DNA from: Streptomyces sp. SID10853
GTDB lineage: Bacteria > Actinomycetota > Actinomycetes > Streptomycetales > Streptomycetaceae
Direction: 5' to 3'
Assembly (NCBI RefSeq): GCF_010548145.1
Contig: NZ_JAAGLN010000062.1
Coordinates: 1-32,690 of the forward strand
Length of the DNA stretch: 32,690 bases
The notes beneath the pieces were generated by a model. It did no database searches. It saw only the letters and a program-made list of their open reading frames with translations, and was not told the origin of the DNA. Of the stretch, positions 1 through 6,410 are shown piece after piece (the stretch's first letter is position 1; every line of letters begins with the position of its first letter). Position numbers and translations under genes: made by a program.

Positions 1-756
1 GTCGCGCGGGAGCAGGGATAGCCCGCCGCAGGGGCCGATGGCGACGCCGGGGCGCAGCCCGCCGGACATGGCGGCGAGCCGGGCGAGCCTGGCCGGGTCG
101 TCACCCTCGGTGTGCAGATCGACGGCGCAGCCGTGCTCGGCGGCGACTCCGAGGACGGCCTCGGTGTATCCGGTCGGGTCGGGGTCGAGGTCCGGGCAGC
201 CGCCGACGACGGTGGCGCCCATCTTCACGGCGTCGCGCAGCATGGCGAGCCCGTCGGCGCCGGCGACGCCGGTGAGCAGCCGGGGCACGGCGACGGTGGT
301 GAGGTCGGTGAGCCCGCGCAGCGACCGCCGGGCCTGGAGCACGGCCTCCATCGCCCCGAGGCCCTGGACGTCCCCGATGCGGATGTGCGAGCGCAGGGCG
401 GTGGCGCCGTGCCCGAGCTGGAGCAGGGCGGCTTCGGTGGCGCGGCGCTGGACATCGGGGGCCGGGCCGGTGGTGGCGGGGCCTGGGCCGGCGTCTGCGG
501 TCAGCGCGGTGTCGCTGTGGGCGTGGGGTTCGGCCGGGGCGGGAAGCAGCAGATAGCCGTCGAGCTCGATACGCGACGCGGCCGCGGTGCGGGAGCCGGG
601 TGCGGTGAGGCTGCCTGCCGTACCGACTGCTTCGATGCGTCCGCCGCTGACACTGACGTCCACCGTGCGTCCGTCGGCCAGGCGGGCCCCGCGGAGCAGG
701 AGCGCGGTGGTGTCTGCGGTGGCTCCTTCGGGAGGCCGCGGCTGGCTGTCGGGCAT
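1..756 (-). CDS. Cytosine-deaminase-like amidohydrolase, 3' end beyond window
   Basis: The minus-strand frame is open from an ATG at 756 to the window edge, giving 252 visible residues starting MPDSQPRPPEG. An AGGAG lies a few bases upstream of that ATG. The protein has an N-terminal metallo-dependent-hydrolase composite region (LLLRGARLADGRTVDV), the metal-binding H-x-H motif as PHAHSD (His78, His80), and a second motif DLHTEG (residues 213-218), as in cytosine deaminases and related amidohydrolases. Such enzymes remove amino groups from ring substrates using one metal ion. The remaining ligands (a C-terminal His and Asp) would lie outside the window, so activity and substrate cannot be judged. 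The gene faces away from the tRNA genes and has its own upstream region. An overlapping minus-strand frame that translates to Arg-rich sequence is a GC artefact. Confidence 0.85.
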   Translation of the reverse strand, partial: MPDSQPRPPEGATADTTALLLRGARLADGRTVDVSVSGGRIEAVGTAGSLTAPGSRTAAASRIELDGYLLLPAPAEPHAHSDTALTADAGPGPATTGPAPDVQRRATEAALLQLGHGATALRSHIRIGDVQGLGAMEAVLQARRSLRGLTDLTTVAVPRLLTGVAGADGLAMLRDAVKMGATVVGGCPDLDPDPTGYTEAVLGVAAEHGCAVDLHTEGDDPARLARLAAMSGGLRPGVAIGPCGGLSLLPRD

Positions 757-1062
757 CGCGCTCCTGGGTACTGGGCCGGGCGTGACCGGGTGCTGGGCCG
801 GGCATGACGTACGACGTCACGCAGCGTGAAGCGAGCCTATGGGGAAGGCGGCTCCCGCTTCGAGGAGGGGCGGATTAGTCGTACCGGGAGTGACTCCTGT
901 GGCCGATGGGTGGCGTGGGCCGAACGGCGGCAGGAGGGGCTGGTGAGAGCCGGGCAGGAGCCCGGGCGAGGGGGCGGGAGTGCGGGGTGGCGAGAGGGGC
1001 GGAGAGGGGTCTTCATAAGGATTTGGGCGACGGCGGAGGACCGTGTAATGTCTTCATCGCTC
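757..1062. other. Intergenic region, divergent upstream regions
   Basis: No gene is supported in these 306 bases. Apart from the inverted repeat at 805-819, there is a short palindrome GGAG-TGA-CTCC (887-897). A weak promoter-like pair for the tRNA genes is also present: TTGGGC at 1023-1028 and TAATGT at 1046-1051, 17 bases apart. Small frames here have no convincing start or codon bias. Confidence 0.4.
805..819. promoter_or_regulatory. Candidate operator, inverted repeat TGACGT-N3-ACGTCA
   Basis: A perfect 6+6 inverted repeat with a 3-base spacer lies 49-63 bases upstream of the amidohydrolase start, where a promoter or operator would be expected. The bound protein is unknown, and no regulator gene lies next to it in the window. 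Confidence 0.3.
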
Positions 1063-1135
1063 GCCCCAATAGCTCAGTCGGTAGAGCGTCTCCATGGTAA
1101 GGAGAAGGTCTACGGTTCGATTCCGTATTGGGGCT
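1063..1135 (+). tRNA. tRNA-Thr (anticodon GGT)
   Basis: A 73-nt cloverleaf. The acceptor stem is GCCCCAA (1063-1069) paired with TTGGGGC (1128-1134), with discriminator T1135. The D-arm is AGCTCAGTCGGTAGAGC. The anticodon stem TCTCC/GGAGA encloses loop ATGGTAA, with anticodon GGT at 1096-1098. The T-loop is GGTTCGATTCC. CCA is not encoded. It is the first of two tRNA genes preceding rpmG, a conserved actinobacterial order. Confidence 0.96.
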
Positions 1136-1147
1136 CTGGTGCGGGAG

Positions 1148-1167
1148 CCCTCACCTTCGGGTGAGGG
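1148..1167 (+). other. UUCG-capped hairpin between two tRNA genes
   Basis: CCCTCACC-TTCG-GGTGAGGG is a perfect 8-bp stem with an extra-stable UUCG tetraloop, lying 12 nt after tRNA-Thr and 12 nt before tRNA-Met. No T-tract follows, so a processing or spacer structure in a common tRNA precursor is more likely than a terminator. This role is inference. Confidence 0.5.
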
Positions 1168-1179
1168 ATTCCGTAGCAA

Positions 1180-1252
1180 AGCGGTGTAGCTCAGTCGGTA
1201 GAGCAAGCGGCTCATAATCGCTGTGTCACCGGTTCAAGTCCGGTCACCGCTA
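1180..1252 (+). tRNA. tRNA-Met (anticodon CAT)
   Basis: A 73-nt cloverleaf. Acceptor AGCGGTG (1180-1186) pairs with CACCGCT (1245-1251), with discriminator A1252. The anticodon loop is CTCATAA with CAT at 1213-1215, and the T-arm is ACCGGTTCAAGTCCGGT. CCA is not encoded. The 1:72 A-T pair and the absence of three G-C pairs flanking the anticodon loop argue against an initiator. Elongator tRNA-Met is the likely identity. A lysidine-modified Ile tRNA also has CAT and cannot be fully excluded by eye. Confidence 0.9.
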
Positions 1253-1337
1253 CACACGGTAGCCGATGGTGGGCTCGGTCCTTCGATCGGCTACTCTTTT
1301 ATGCGTTCATCCGTCCATCCGTCCAAGGAGCACTCAC

Positions 1338-1502
1338 GTGGCTGCCACCGACGTCCGCCCGAAGATCACGCTGGCCTGCGTGGAGTGCAAGGAGCGGAAC
1401 TACATCACCAAGAAGAACCGGCGTAACAACCCGGACCGTCTTGAGATGAAGAAGCACTGCCCGCGCTGCAACTCGCACACCGCACACCGCGAAACCCGCT
1501 GA
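1338..1502 (+). CDS. rpmG: 50S ribosomal protein L33, zinc-ribbon form
   Basis: The product is a 54-residue large-subunit protein. The GTG start at 1338 is preceded by AAGGAG at 1325-1330. The sequence contains two CxxC pairs (Cys14, Cys17, Cys41, Cys44), the zinc-binding 'C+' form of L33, with the conserved [19 protein letters not shown] core. Streptomycetes usually also carry a zinc-free L33 paralogue elsewhere, induced in zinc limitation. This copy is the housekeeping one by its position after tRNA-Thr and tRNA-Met and upstream of the hydratase pair. A hairpin terminator follows at 1549-1579. Confidence 0.97.
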
Positions 1503-1548
1503 CGCAGGCTGTTCTTTCCACCAGCACAGCTCTTCACAGGCACAGGCA

Positions 1549-1579
1549 CGAGGTCGTCCCCATACCGGGGGCGGCCTCG
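1549..1579 (+). terminator. Hairpin after rpmG
   Basis: CGAGGTCGTCCCC (1549-1561) pairs with GGGGGCGGCCTCG (1567-1579) through a 5-nt loop, 13 bp including two G-U pairs in RNA, followed by GTCATTT. It probably ends the tRNA/rpmG transcript. Confidence 0.6.
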
Positions 1580-1653
1580 CGTCATTTCTGCGGTTACTCG
1601 CGGTTATTGTGATTCTTTCCGATTCCCGGCACTCCACCAGGAGGTAGTGAGCC

Positions 1654-2106
1654 ATGGCGCTCGACCAGTCCTTCGTGGGGCGGACCTATCCGCCCTCCGC
1701 GCCGTACGAGGTGGGCCGGGAGAAGATCCGCGAGTTCGCCGAAGCGGTGGGCGACCCGAATCCCGCGTACACCGATACCGACGCGGCGAAAGCGCTCGGG
1801 CACGCCGATGTCATCGCTCCGCCGACGTTCGTCTTCTCGATCACCTTCAATGCCGCGGGCGTTGTCGTGCAGGACCCGCAGCTGGGCCTCGACTACACGC
1901 GCGTGGTGCACGGTGATCAGAAGTTCGCCTACCGGCGTCCGGTCAGGGCGGGGGACCGGCTGACGGTCACCTCGACGATCGAGGCGATCAAGTCCCTCGC
2001 CGGGAACGACATCATCGATATCCGCGGTGAGGTCCACGAGGAGTCCGGCGAGCATGTCGCGACGGCGTGGACGAAGCTGGTCGCGCGCGCGGCCGGGGAG
2101 GCGTGA
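1654..2106 (+). CDS. HadA-like MaoC-family hydratase subunit (non-catalytic type)
   Basis: A 150-residue single-hotdog protein of the family once called UPF0336, with an ATG start behind AGGAGG. It resembles HadA of the mycobacterial (3R)-hydroxyacyl-ACP dehydratase. The segment aligned with the hydratase motif reads FAEAVGDPNPAYTD: the Asp-Pro-Asn-Pro signature is present but the catalytic His is replaced, as expected for the substrate-binding, non-catalytic partner. The stop overlaps or abuts the start of the HadB-like gene, so the two subunits should be co-translated. In mycobacteria the rpmG-hadA-hadB order is the same and the enzyme acts in mycolate FAS-II. Streptomyces makes no mycolates, so the substrate here is unknown. 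Confidence 0.9.
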   Translation: MALDQSFVGRTYPPSAPYEVGREKIREFAEAVGDPNPAYTDTDAAKALGHADVIAPPTFVFSITFNAAGVVVQDPQLGLDYTRVVHGDQKFAYRRPVRAGDRLTVTSTIEAIKSLAGNDIIDIRGEVHEESGEHVATAWTKLVARAAGEA

Positions 2107-2108
2107 CG

Positions 2109-2546
2109 GTGACAGCGAAGATCTCCTACGAGAGTGTCGAGGTCGGCACGGAGCTGCCGGCGCAGTCCTTCCCGGTGTCACGGGCGACGCTGGTGCAGTA
2201 CGCGGGCGCGTCCGGCGACTTCAACCCGATCCACTGGAACGAGAAGTTCGCCCTGGAGGTCGGGCTCCCCGACGTCATCGCGCACGGGATGTTCACCATG
2301 GCCGAGGCGATCCGGGTGGTGACCGACTGGGTCGGTGACCCGGGCGCGGTCGTGGAGTACGGCGTCAGGTTCACCAAGCCGGTGATCGTCCCGAACGACT
2401 CCGACGGGGCGCTGATCGAGGTCAGCGCCAAGGTCGCGGCCGTCGTGGGCGAGCCGGAGGACCGGACGGTGCGGGTGGACCTCACCGCGATGAGCGACGG
2501 CAAGAAGGTGCTGGGCATGTCCCGCGCGGTGGTGCGCCTCGCCTGA
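2109..2546 (+). CDS. HadB-like MaoC-family hydratase subunit (catalytic type)
   Basis: A 145-residue hotdog-fold protein beginning MTAKISYESVEVG. It carries the intact R-specific hydratase motif YAGASGDFNPIHWN with Asp37 and His42 as the expected catalytic pair, then the conserved HGMFTMAEA helix. Two in-frame GTG codons compete. GTG 2103 overlaps the upstream stop in a GTGA. GTG 2109 is preferred because GGGGAGG (2095-2101) lies 7 nt upstream of it but only 1 nt from 2103. With the upstream HadA-like subunit it should form a heterodimeric (3R)-hydroxyacyl-thioester dehydratase. A strong terminator follows. Confidence 0.9.
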   Translation: MTAKISYESVEVGTELPAQSFPVSRATLVQYAGASGDFNPIHWNEKFALEVGLPDVIAHGMFTMAEAIRVVTDWVGDPGAVVEYGVRFTKPVIVPNDSDGALIEVSAKVAAVVGEPEDRTVRVDLTAMSDGKKVLGMSRAVVRLA

Positions 2547-2558
2547 GGCGGTGCGGGC

Positions 2559-2602
2559 ATGCGGCAAGGGGCGTTCGCGCAGGCGGGCGCCCCTTGCCGC
2601 AT
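2559..2602 (+). terminator. Terminator after hydratase pair
   Basis: ATGCGGCAAGGGGCG (2559-2573) and CGCCCCTTGCCGCAT (2588-2602) form a perfect 15-bp stem with a 14-nt loop, 13 bases after the HadB-like stop. No T-run follows, which is common for streptomycete terminators. Confidence 0.75.
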
Positions 2603-2635
2603 ACCCGGACGGATCGTAAACGGCCTTCCGCGTGC

Positions 2636-2680
2636 GAACGTGAGCGAACGGAAGGGAACGGCAGGGAACGCACGGGAACG
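2636..2680 (+). repeat. Five GAACG repeats in exact 10-bp phase
   Basis: GAACG occurs at 2636, 2646, 2656, 2666 and 2676. The last three are extended to GGGAACG. The block ends 30 bases upstream of the murB -10 element. The helical phasing suggests a protein-binding array or a repeat expansion. Confidence 0.6.
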
Positions 2681-2709
2681 GCCCCGCCCGTCCGGTGCGG
2701 CCCTTCTCG

Positions 2710-2715
2710 TACGCT
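2710..2715 (+). promoter_or_regulatory. -10 element of a leaderless murB promoter
   Basis: TACGCT matches the TAnnnT -10 consensus and ends 6 bases before GTG 2722, the spacing seen in leaderless streptomycete transcripts. There is no Shine-Dalgarno sequence before that GTG. A good -35 is not obvious; the GAACG array occupies the upstream region. Confidence 0.5.
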
Positions 2716-2721
2716 TGGCCC

Positions 2722-3777
2722 GTGCAGGAACTCCTTGAAGCCCCACTCGCCCCCCTGACCACCTTCCGTCTCGGCGGCCCCGCGGCCCGGCTGGTCACGG
2801 CGGAGACCGACGCCGAAGTGATCGCGGCCGTCCGGGAGGCCGACGCGAACGGCACCCCGCTGCTCGTCATCGGCGGCGGCTCCAATCTGGTCATCGGCGA
2901 CAAGGGGTTCGCCGGCACCGCCCTGCGGATCGCGACCCGCGGATTCTCGCTCTCCGGTACCGCGCTCGAACTCGCGGCCGGTGAGGTCTGGAGCGACGCG
3001 GTGGCCCGTACCGTCGAGGCCGGACTCGCGGGCATCGAGTGCCTCGCCGGAATCCCCGGATCCGCCGGAGCCACCCCGATCCAGAACGTCGGGGCGTACG
3101 GCCAGGAGGTCTCGTCGACCCTCACCGAGGTCATCGCGTACGACAGGACCACGGGCGAGACGGTCACCCTCTCGAACGCCGAGTGCCGGTTCTCGTACCG
3201 GCACAGTCGCTTCAAGGCCGAACCCGACCGCTATCTGGTGCTCCGGGTCCGTTTCGAGCTCGAGGACGCCGGCGGTCTCTCGGCGCCCGTGAAGTATCCC
3301 GAGACGGCCCGCGTCCTCGGGGTCGAGGCGGGCGACCGGGTGCCGGCGGCGACGGTCCGCGAGACCGTACTGAAGCTGCGCGCGGGCAAGGGCATGGTCC
3401 TGGACGCCGACGACCACGACACCTGGTCGGCCGGTTCGTTCTTCACCAACCCGATCCTCGACGACGCGCAGTTCGCGGTGTTCCGCGCGCGGGTACGGGA
3501 GCGGCTCGGAGCGGAGGCCGCGCCGCCCGCGTTCCCGGCGGGGGAGGGGCTGACCAAGACATCGGCGGCCTGGCTCATCGACAGGGCCGGCTTCACCAAG
3601 GGATACGGCACGGGCCCGGCCCGTATCTCCACCAAGCACACCCTGGCCCTCACCAACCGGGGCCGGGCCACCACCGACGACCTGCTCGCACTCGCCCGCG
3701 AGGTCGTGGCCGGAGTCCGCGAGGCGTTCGGCGTGACCCTGGTCAACGAGCCGGTGACGGTGGGCGTCAGCCTGTGA
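2722..3777 (+). CDS. murB: UDP-N-acetylenolpyruvoylglucosamine reductase
   Basis: MurB reduces UDP-GlcNAc-enolpyruvate to UDP-MurNAc with NADPH and FAD, the second committed step of peptidoglycan synthesis, in the cytoplasm. The 351-residue product has the FAD-binding motif GGGSN (51-55), the IPGSAGATPIQNVGAYGQE loop, catalytic-region Arg160 in SYRHSRFK, the proton-donor Ser239 in AGSFFTNP and the C-terminal Glu343 in VNEPV. The type I MurB active-site set is complete. GTG 2722 is chosen over an in-frame GTG at 2695 because a -10 element (2710-2715) sits just upstream, implying a leaderless mRNA, and because homologues begin MQEL. The last codons form the first copy of a 20-bp tandem repeat that continues past the stop. 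Confidence 0.95.
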   Translation: MQELLEAPLAPLTTFRLGGPAARLVTAETDAEVIAAVREADANGTPLLVIGGGSNLVIGDKGFAGTALRIATRGFSLSGTALELAAGEVWSDAVARTVEAGLAGIECLAGIPGSAGATPIQNVGAYGQEVSSTLTEVIAYDRTTGETVTLSNAECRFSYRHSRFKAEPDRYLVLRVRFELEDAGGLSAPVKYPETARVLGVEAGDRVPAATVRETVLKLRAGKGMVLDADDHDTWSAGSFFTNPILDDAQFAVFRARVRERLGAEAAPPAFPAGEGLTKTSAAWLIDRAGFTKGYGTGPARISTKHTLALTNRGRATTDDLLALAREVVAGVREAFGVTLVNEPVTVGVSL

Positions 3778-3840
3778 CGGCGGGCATCCGCCCGTGACGG
3801 TGGGCGTCGCCTGTGGCGGTGGGCGTCGGCCCGTGACGGG
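3751..3840 (+). repeat. Degenerate ~20-bp tandem repeat spanning murB 3' end
   Basis: About 4.5 imperfect copies of a unit like CCCGTGACGGTGGGCGTCGG start at 3751, 3771, 3791, 3810 and 3830. The first is inside murB (residues PVTVGVS), the second contains its stop, and the rest fill the gap to the convergent oxidoreductase gene. Confidence 0.7.
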
Positions 3841-3861
3841 CGGCGCTCCGGCGTCGGCCCG

Positions 3862-4491
3862 TCAGTACGCGATCCCGACCCCCTGCCGCACCGTCGCCCG
3901 ATCGTCGATCATCGCCAGCATCGCGTGCGCCACATCGGCGCGCGAGATGCTCCGCCCGCCGCGCGGACTGCCCCCGACGACGGTCCGGTACTCGCCGGTC
4001 ACCGGCTTGTCCGTCAGCTTCGGCGGGCGTACCACCGTCCAGTCCGTGGCGCTGCGCGCGACCTCGGCCTCCATGACCCGCAGGTCCTCGTAGACCGCCT
4101 TCAGGATCACGCCGATCACACCGAGCGCGGCGCGGTCCGCGAACGACTGGCCCCCCGGCGGTGCCAGCGGCGCCGCGCTCACCACGAGCAGCCGCCGCAC
4201 CCCCTCCGCCTCCATGGCCGCGAGCACCGGCCGGGTCAGCACCTGGGTGATGCCCGCGTCCTTACGGCCGCGCGCGCCCAGCCCGGAGAGCACCGCGTCC
4301 CGCCCGGCCACGGCCGCCCGCAGCGGCTCCGGGTCACCGAGATCCGAGCGGACCACATCGAGGCCCTCCCCGGTCGCCGTGAGCCGTGCCGGATCCCGGA
4401 CCACGGCCGTGACCTGATGGCCCGCGGCCAGTGCCTGCCGGACGATCTGTCCGCCGATACCGCCGGTCGCTCCGAACACTGTGAGCCTCAT
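3862..4491 (-). CDS. NAD(P)-binding NmrA/SDR-like oxidoreductase
   Basis: The product is 209 residues with a Rossmann nucleotide-binding motif at the N-terminus (MRLTVFGATGGIGGQIVRQAL; GATGGIG type, residues 7-13), then VVRDPARL and VVSAAP segments typical of atypical short-chain dehydrogenases of the NmrA / NAD(P)H-binding group. No Tyr-x3-Lys catalytic pair is visible, so it may bind the cofactor as a sensor or quinone/flavin reductase-like enzyme; the substrate is unknown. ATG 4491 is preferred to upstream in-frame codons because a GGGAGGG precedes it. It is divergent from a TetR gene across 126 bases with inverted repeats, so it is probably that regulator's target. Confidence 0.85.
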   Translation of the reverse strand: MRLTVFGATGGIGGQIVRQALAAGHQVTAVVRDPARLTATGEGLDVVRSDLGDPEPLRAAVAGRDAVLSGLGARGRKDAGITQVLTRPVLAAMEAEGVRRLLVVSAAPLAPPGGQSFADRAALGVIGVILKAVYEDLRVMEAEVARSATDWTVVRPPKLTDKPVTGEYRTVVGGSPRGGRSISRADVAHAMLAMIDDRATVRQGVGIAY

Positions 4492-4549
4492 CGCACACCC
4501 TCCCAAGGTGGTCGGCAGAGATGGTCAGCAGAGGTGGCCCCTCGTAGTG

Positions 4550-4567
4550 GGTAAGTATTCACTCACC
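4550..4567. promoter_or_regulatory. Candidate TetR operator 1
   Basis: GGTAAGT-ATTC-ACTCACC is an 18-bp imperfect palindrome (6 of 7 positions match) in the gap between the divergent oxidoreductase and TetR genes, the standard place and size for a TetR-family operator. Confidence 0.45.
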
Positions 4568-4571
4568 TCTA

Positions 4572-4587
4572 GAGTGGGCAGTCACTC
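4572..4587. promoter_or_regulatory. Candidate TetR operator 2 / -10 overlap
   Basis: GAGTG-N6-CACTC shares the ACTCACC half-site with the palindrome at 4550-4567. A -10-like TAGAGT (4570-4575) overlaps its left half, so binding here could block transcription of the regulator gene. Confidence 0.35.
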
Positions 4588-4617
4588 ACCCCTCCGTCAA
4601 GCCAGGTAGGAGCACCC

Positions 4618-5241
4618 GTGCAGCCCCCCGTGCAGCAGAAGCCCGCCCGCGGCCGGATCGTCGACGCCGCACACAGCCTCATGCTGACCATCGGCCTGGC
4701 CCGGACCACCACCAAGGAGATCGCCCGAGCGGCCGGCTGCTCGGAAGCGGCGCTCTACAAGCACTTCGCGAGCAAGGAAGAGCTGTTCGTGACCGTTCTC
4801 AGGGAACGGCTGCCCAGACTGACCCCGCTCCTCGACGAACTGACCGCCGAGCCCCAGCGCCACAGCGTCGAGGAGAACCTCACCGAGATCGCCCGCAGAG
4901 CCGCCCTCTTCTACGAACAGAGCTTCCCGATCGCCGCCTCGCTCTACGCGGACCCCCCGCTCAAACGCCGCCACGAAGCAGCCATGCGCGAACTCGGCAC
5001 CGGCCCGCACATGCCCATCCGCGGCGTCGACGCCTATCTGCGCGCCGAGCGGGACGCGGGCCGGATCGACAGCGGCACCGACACCTACGCCGCCGCCTCC
5101 CTGCTGCTCGGCGCCTGCGCCCAGCGCGCCTTCGCGTACGACATGACCGAGGACGGCAGGCCCCCGCAGCCGCTCGACGCGTTCGCCGCCGGGATCGCGC
5201 GCACCCTGCTGCGGGGGGTCGTGCGAGGGCTCAGCCGGTGA
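4618..5241 (+). CDS. TetR/AcrR-family transcriptional regulator
   Basis: The product is 207 residues. The N-terminal TetR DNA-binding domain lies at about residues 10-57, with the helix-turn-helix TTTKEIARAAGCSEAALYKHF and the following SKEELF that marks the family. The remaining C-terminal part is a helical ligand-binding/dimer domain with no recognisable ligand. GTG 4618 follows AGGTAGGAG. It is divergent from the NAD(P)-binding oxidoreductase and probably represses both genes through the palindromes between them. Its 3' end overlaps the convergent adenosine deaminase gene by 11 bases. Confidence 0.92.
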   Translation: MQPPVQQKPARGRIVDAAHSLMLTIGLARTTTKEIARAAGCSEAALYKHFASKEELFVTVLRERLPRLTPLLDELTAEPQRHSVEENLTEIARRAALFYEQSFPIAASLYADPPLKRRHEAAMRELGTGPHMPIRGVDAYLRAERDAGRIDSGTDTYAAASLLLGACAQRAFAYDMTEDGRPPQPLDAFAAGIARTLLRGVVRGLSR

Positions 5242-6286
5242 GCCAGTCGTCGATGCCGGCGAGCAGCTTCCGCCGGACGTCGGCCGGCGCCGCCGAGCCG
5301 CGCACCGACTGCCGTGCCAGCTCGGCCAGTTCACCGTCATCGAACCCCTGGGCCCGCGCCAGCTCGTACTGGGCCGCCAGCCGCGACCCGAACAGCAGCG
5401 GGTCGTCCGCACCGAGCGCCATCGGCACCCCGGCGTCGAACAGCTTTCGCAGGGGTACGTCCTCGGCCTTCTCGTAGACACCCAGCGCCACATTCGACGC
5501 CGGGCAGACCTCACAGGTCACCCCGCGCTCGGCCAGCCGCTTCAGCAGCAGCGGATCCTCCGCGGCCCGCACCCCGTGCCCGATCCGGGCCGCGTGCAGA
5601 TCGTCCAGGCAGTCCCGGACCGACGAGGGCCCGCTCAGCTCCCCGCCGTGCGGCGCCGCCAGCAGACCGCCCTCCCTGGCGATGGCGAACGCTCGGTCGA
5701 AGTCCCGTGCCATGCCCCGGCGTTCGTCGTTGGAGAGTCCGAAGCCGATCACCCCGCGGTCCGCGTAACGCACCGCGAGGCGCGCCAGGGTCCGGGCGTC
5801 CAGCGGATGCTTCATCCGGTTCGCCGCGACCACCACACGTATCCCGAGCCCGGTGTCGCGCGAAGCGGCGTCCACCGCGTCCAGAATGACCTCAAGCGCC
5901 GGGATCAGCCCGCCGAGGAACGGGGCGTACGACGTGGGGTCGACCTGGATCTCCAGCCACCCCGAACCGTCGGCGACATCCTCCTGCGCGGCCTCCCGCA
6001 CCAGCCGCTGGATGTCCTCGGGGGTGCGCAGACAGGACCGCGCGATGTCGTACAGCCGCTGGAAACGGAACCAGCCGCGCTCGTCGGTGGCCCGCAGCGA
6101 AATGGGGTCTCCCCCGTTCGAGCGAAGCCGAGAGTTTGGGGAAGGCTCACCGCCGGTCAGCGCCTCAGGCAGGTGCACGCCGTATCTGCCGGCCAGTTCC
6201 AGCAGCGTCGTGGGCCGCATCGACCCGGTGAAATGCAGGTGCAGATGGGCCTTGGGCAGTAGCCGGATGTCACGTACTCGCTCCAT
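5231..6286 (-). CDS. add: Adenosine deaminase family protein with repeat-derived insertion
   Basis: Adenosine deaminases hydrolyse adenosine to inosine in purine salvage. The 351-residue product has the metal motif HLHLHFTG (HxH at 16 and 18), the PHGGE motif with the catalytic Glu, IGHG, CPASNVALG and a C-terminal GADDP holding the metal Asp. All key residues are present. Start ATG 6286 (MERVRDIRLLPKAH) has a weak AGGA upstream. Residues 47-62 are encoded by a short G/C-rich repeat (6102-6148) that looks like a Streptomyces interspersed element. It lies between LPEALTGG and LRATDERGW, on the protein surface if the fold is as usual. It keeps the frame, so the enzyme may still work. Adenosine specificity is inferred from family; adenine or other deaminase activity is possible. 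Confidence 0.88.
   Translation of the reverse strand: MERVRDIRLLPKAHLHLHFTGSMRPTTLLELAGRYGVHLPEALTGGEPSPNSRLRSNGGDPISLRATDERGWFRFQRLYDIARSCLRTPEDIQRLVREAAQEDVADGSGWLEIQVDPTSYAPFLGGLIPALEVILDAVDAASRDTGLGIRVVVAANRMKHPLDARTLARLAVRYADRGVIGFGLSNDERRGMARDFDRAFAIAREGGLLAAPHGGELSGPSSVRDCLDDLHAARIGHGVRAAEDPLLLKRLAERGVTCEVCPASNVALGVYEKAEDVPLRKLFDAGVPMALGADDPLLFGSRLAAQYELARAQGFDDGELAELARQSVRGSAAPADVRRKLLAGIDDWLTG
6102..6148. repeat. Interspersed Streptomyces-type repeat inside add
   Basis: Read on the minus strand this starts GAGCCTTCCCCAAACTCTC and ends GGGGGAGACCCCAT. The flanks CTTCCCC and GGGGGAG are near-complementary, with a core CGGCTTCGCTCGAAC. I recognise this family of sequence as one often seen in intergenic regions of Streptomyces genomes. 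Here it is within a coding region and in frame. The recognition is from memory and was not searched. Confidence 0.65.
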
Positions 6287-6359
6287 CCGAGGATCCTGCC
6301 GTACGGAGCGGCCGCACCGGTAGCCGCTTTCCCCCAACGAGGAGACGACCGAACGAAGA

Positions 6360-6391
6360 AACGGGCCCCCGGTGAGAACCGGAGGCCCGTT
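6360..6391 (-). terminator. Terminator after aspC
   Basis: AACGGGCCCCCGGT (6360-6373) and ACCGGAGGCCCGTT (6378-6391) pair through a GAGA loop with one mismatch. On the minus strand the stem is followed by a T-rich GTTTCTTCG. It lies 20 bases past the aspC stop, so add downstream probably has its own promoter in 6287-6359. Confidence 0.75.
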
Positions 6392-6410
6392 CCTTGGCAG
6401 TCGGCCGGCG

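Noticed and set aside
101..820. 239-codon minus-strand frame over the amidohydrolase
   Set aside because: The translation is Arg/His/Pro-rich nonsense; the neighbouring frame with AGGAG and H-x-H motif is the real gene.
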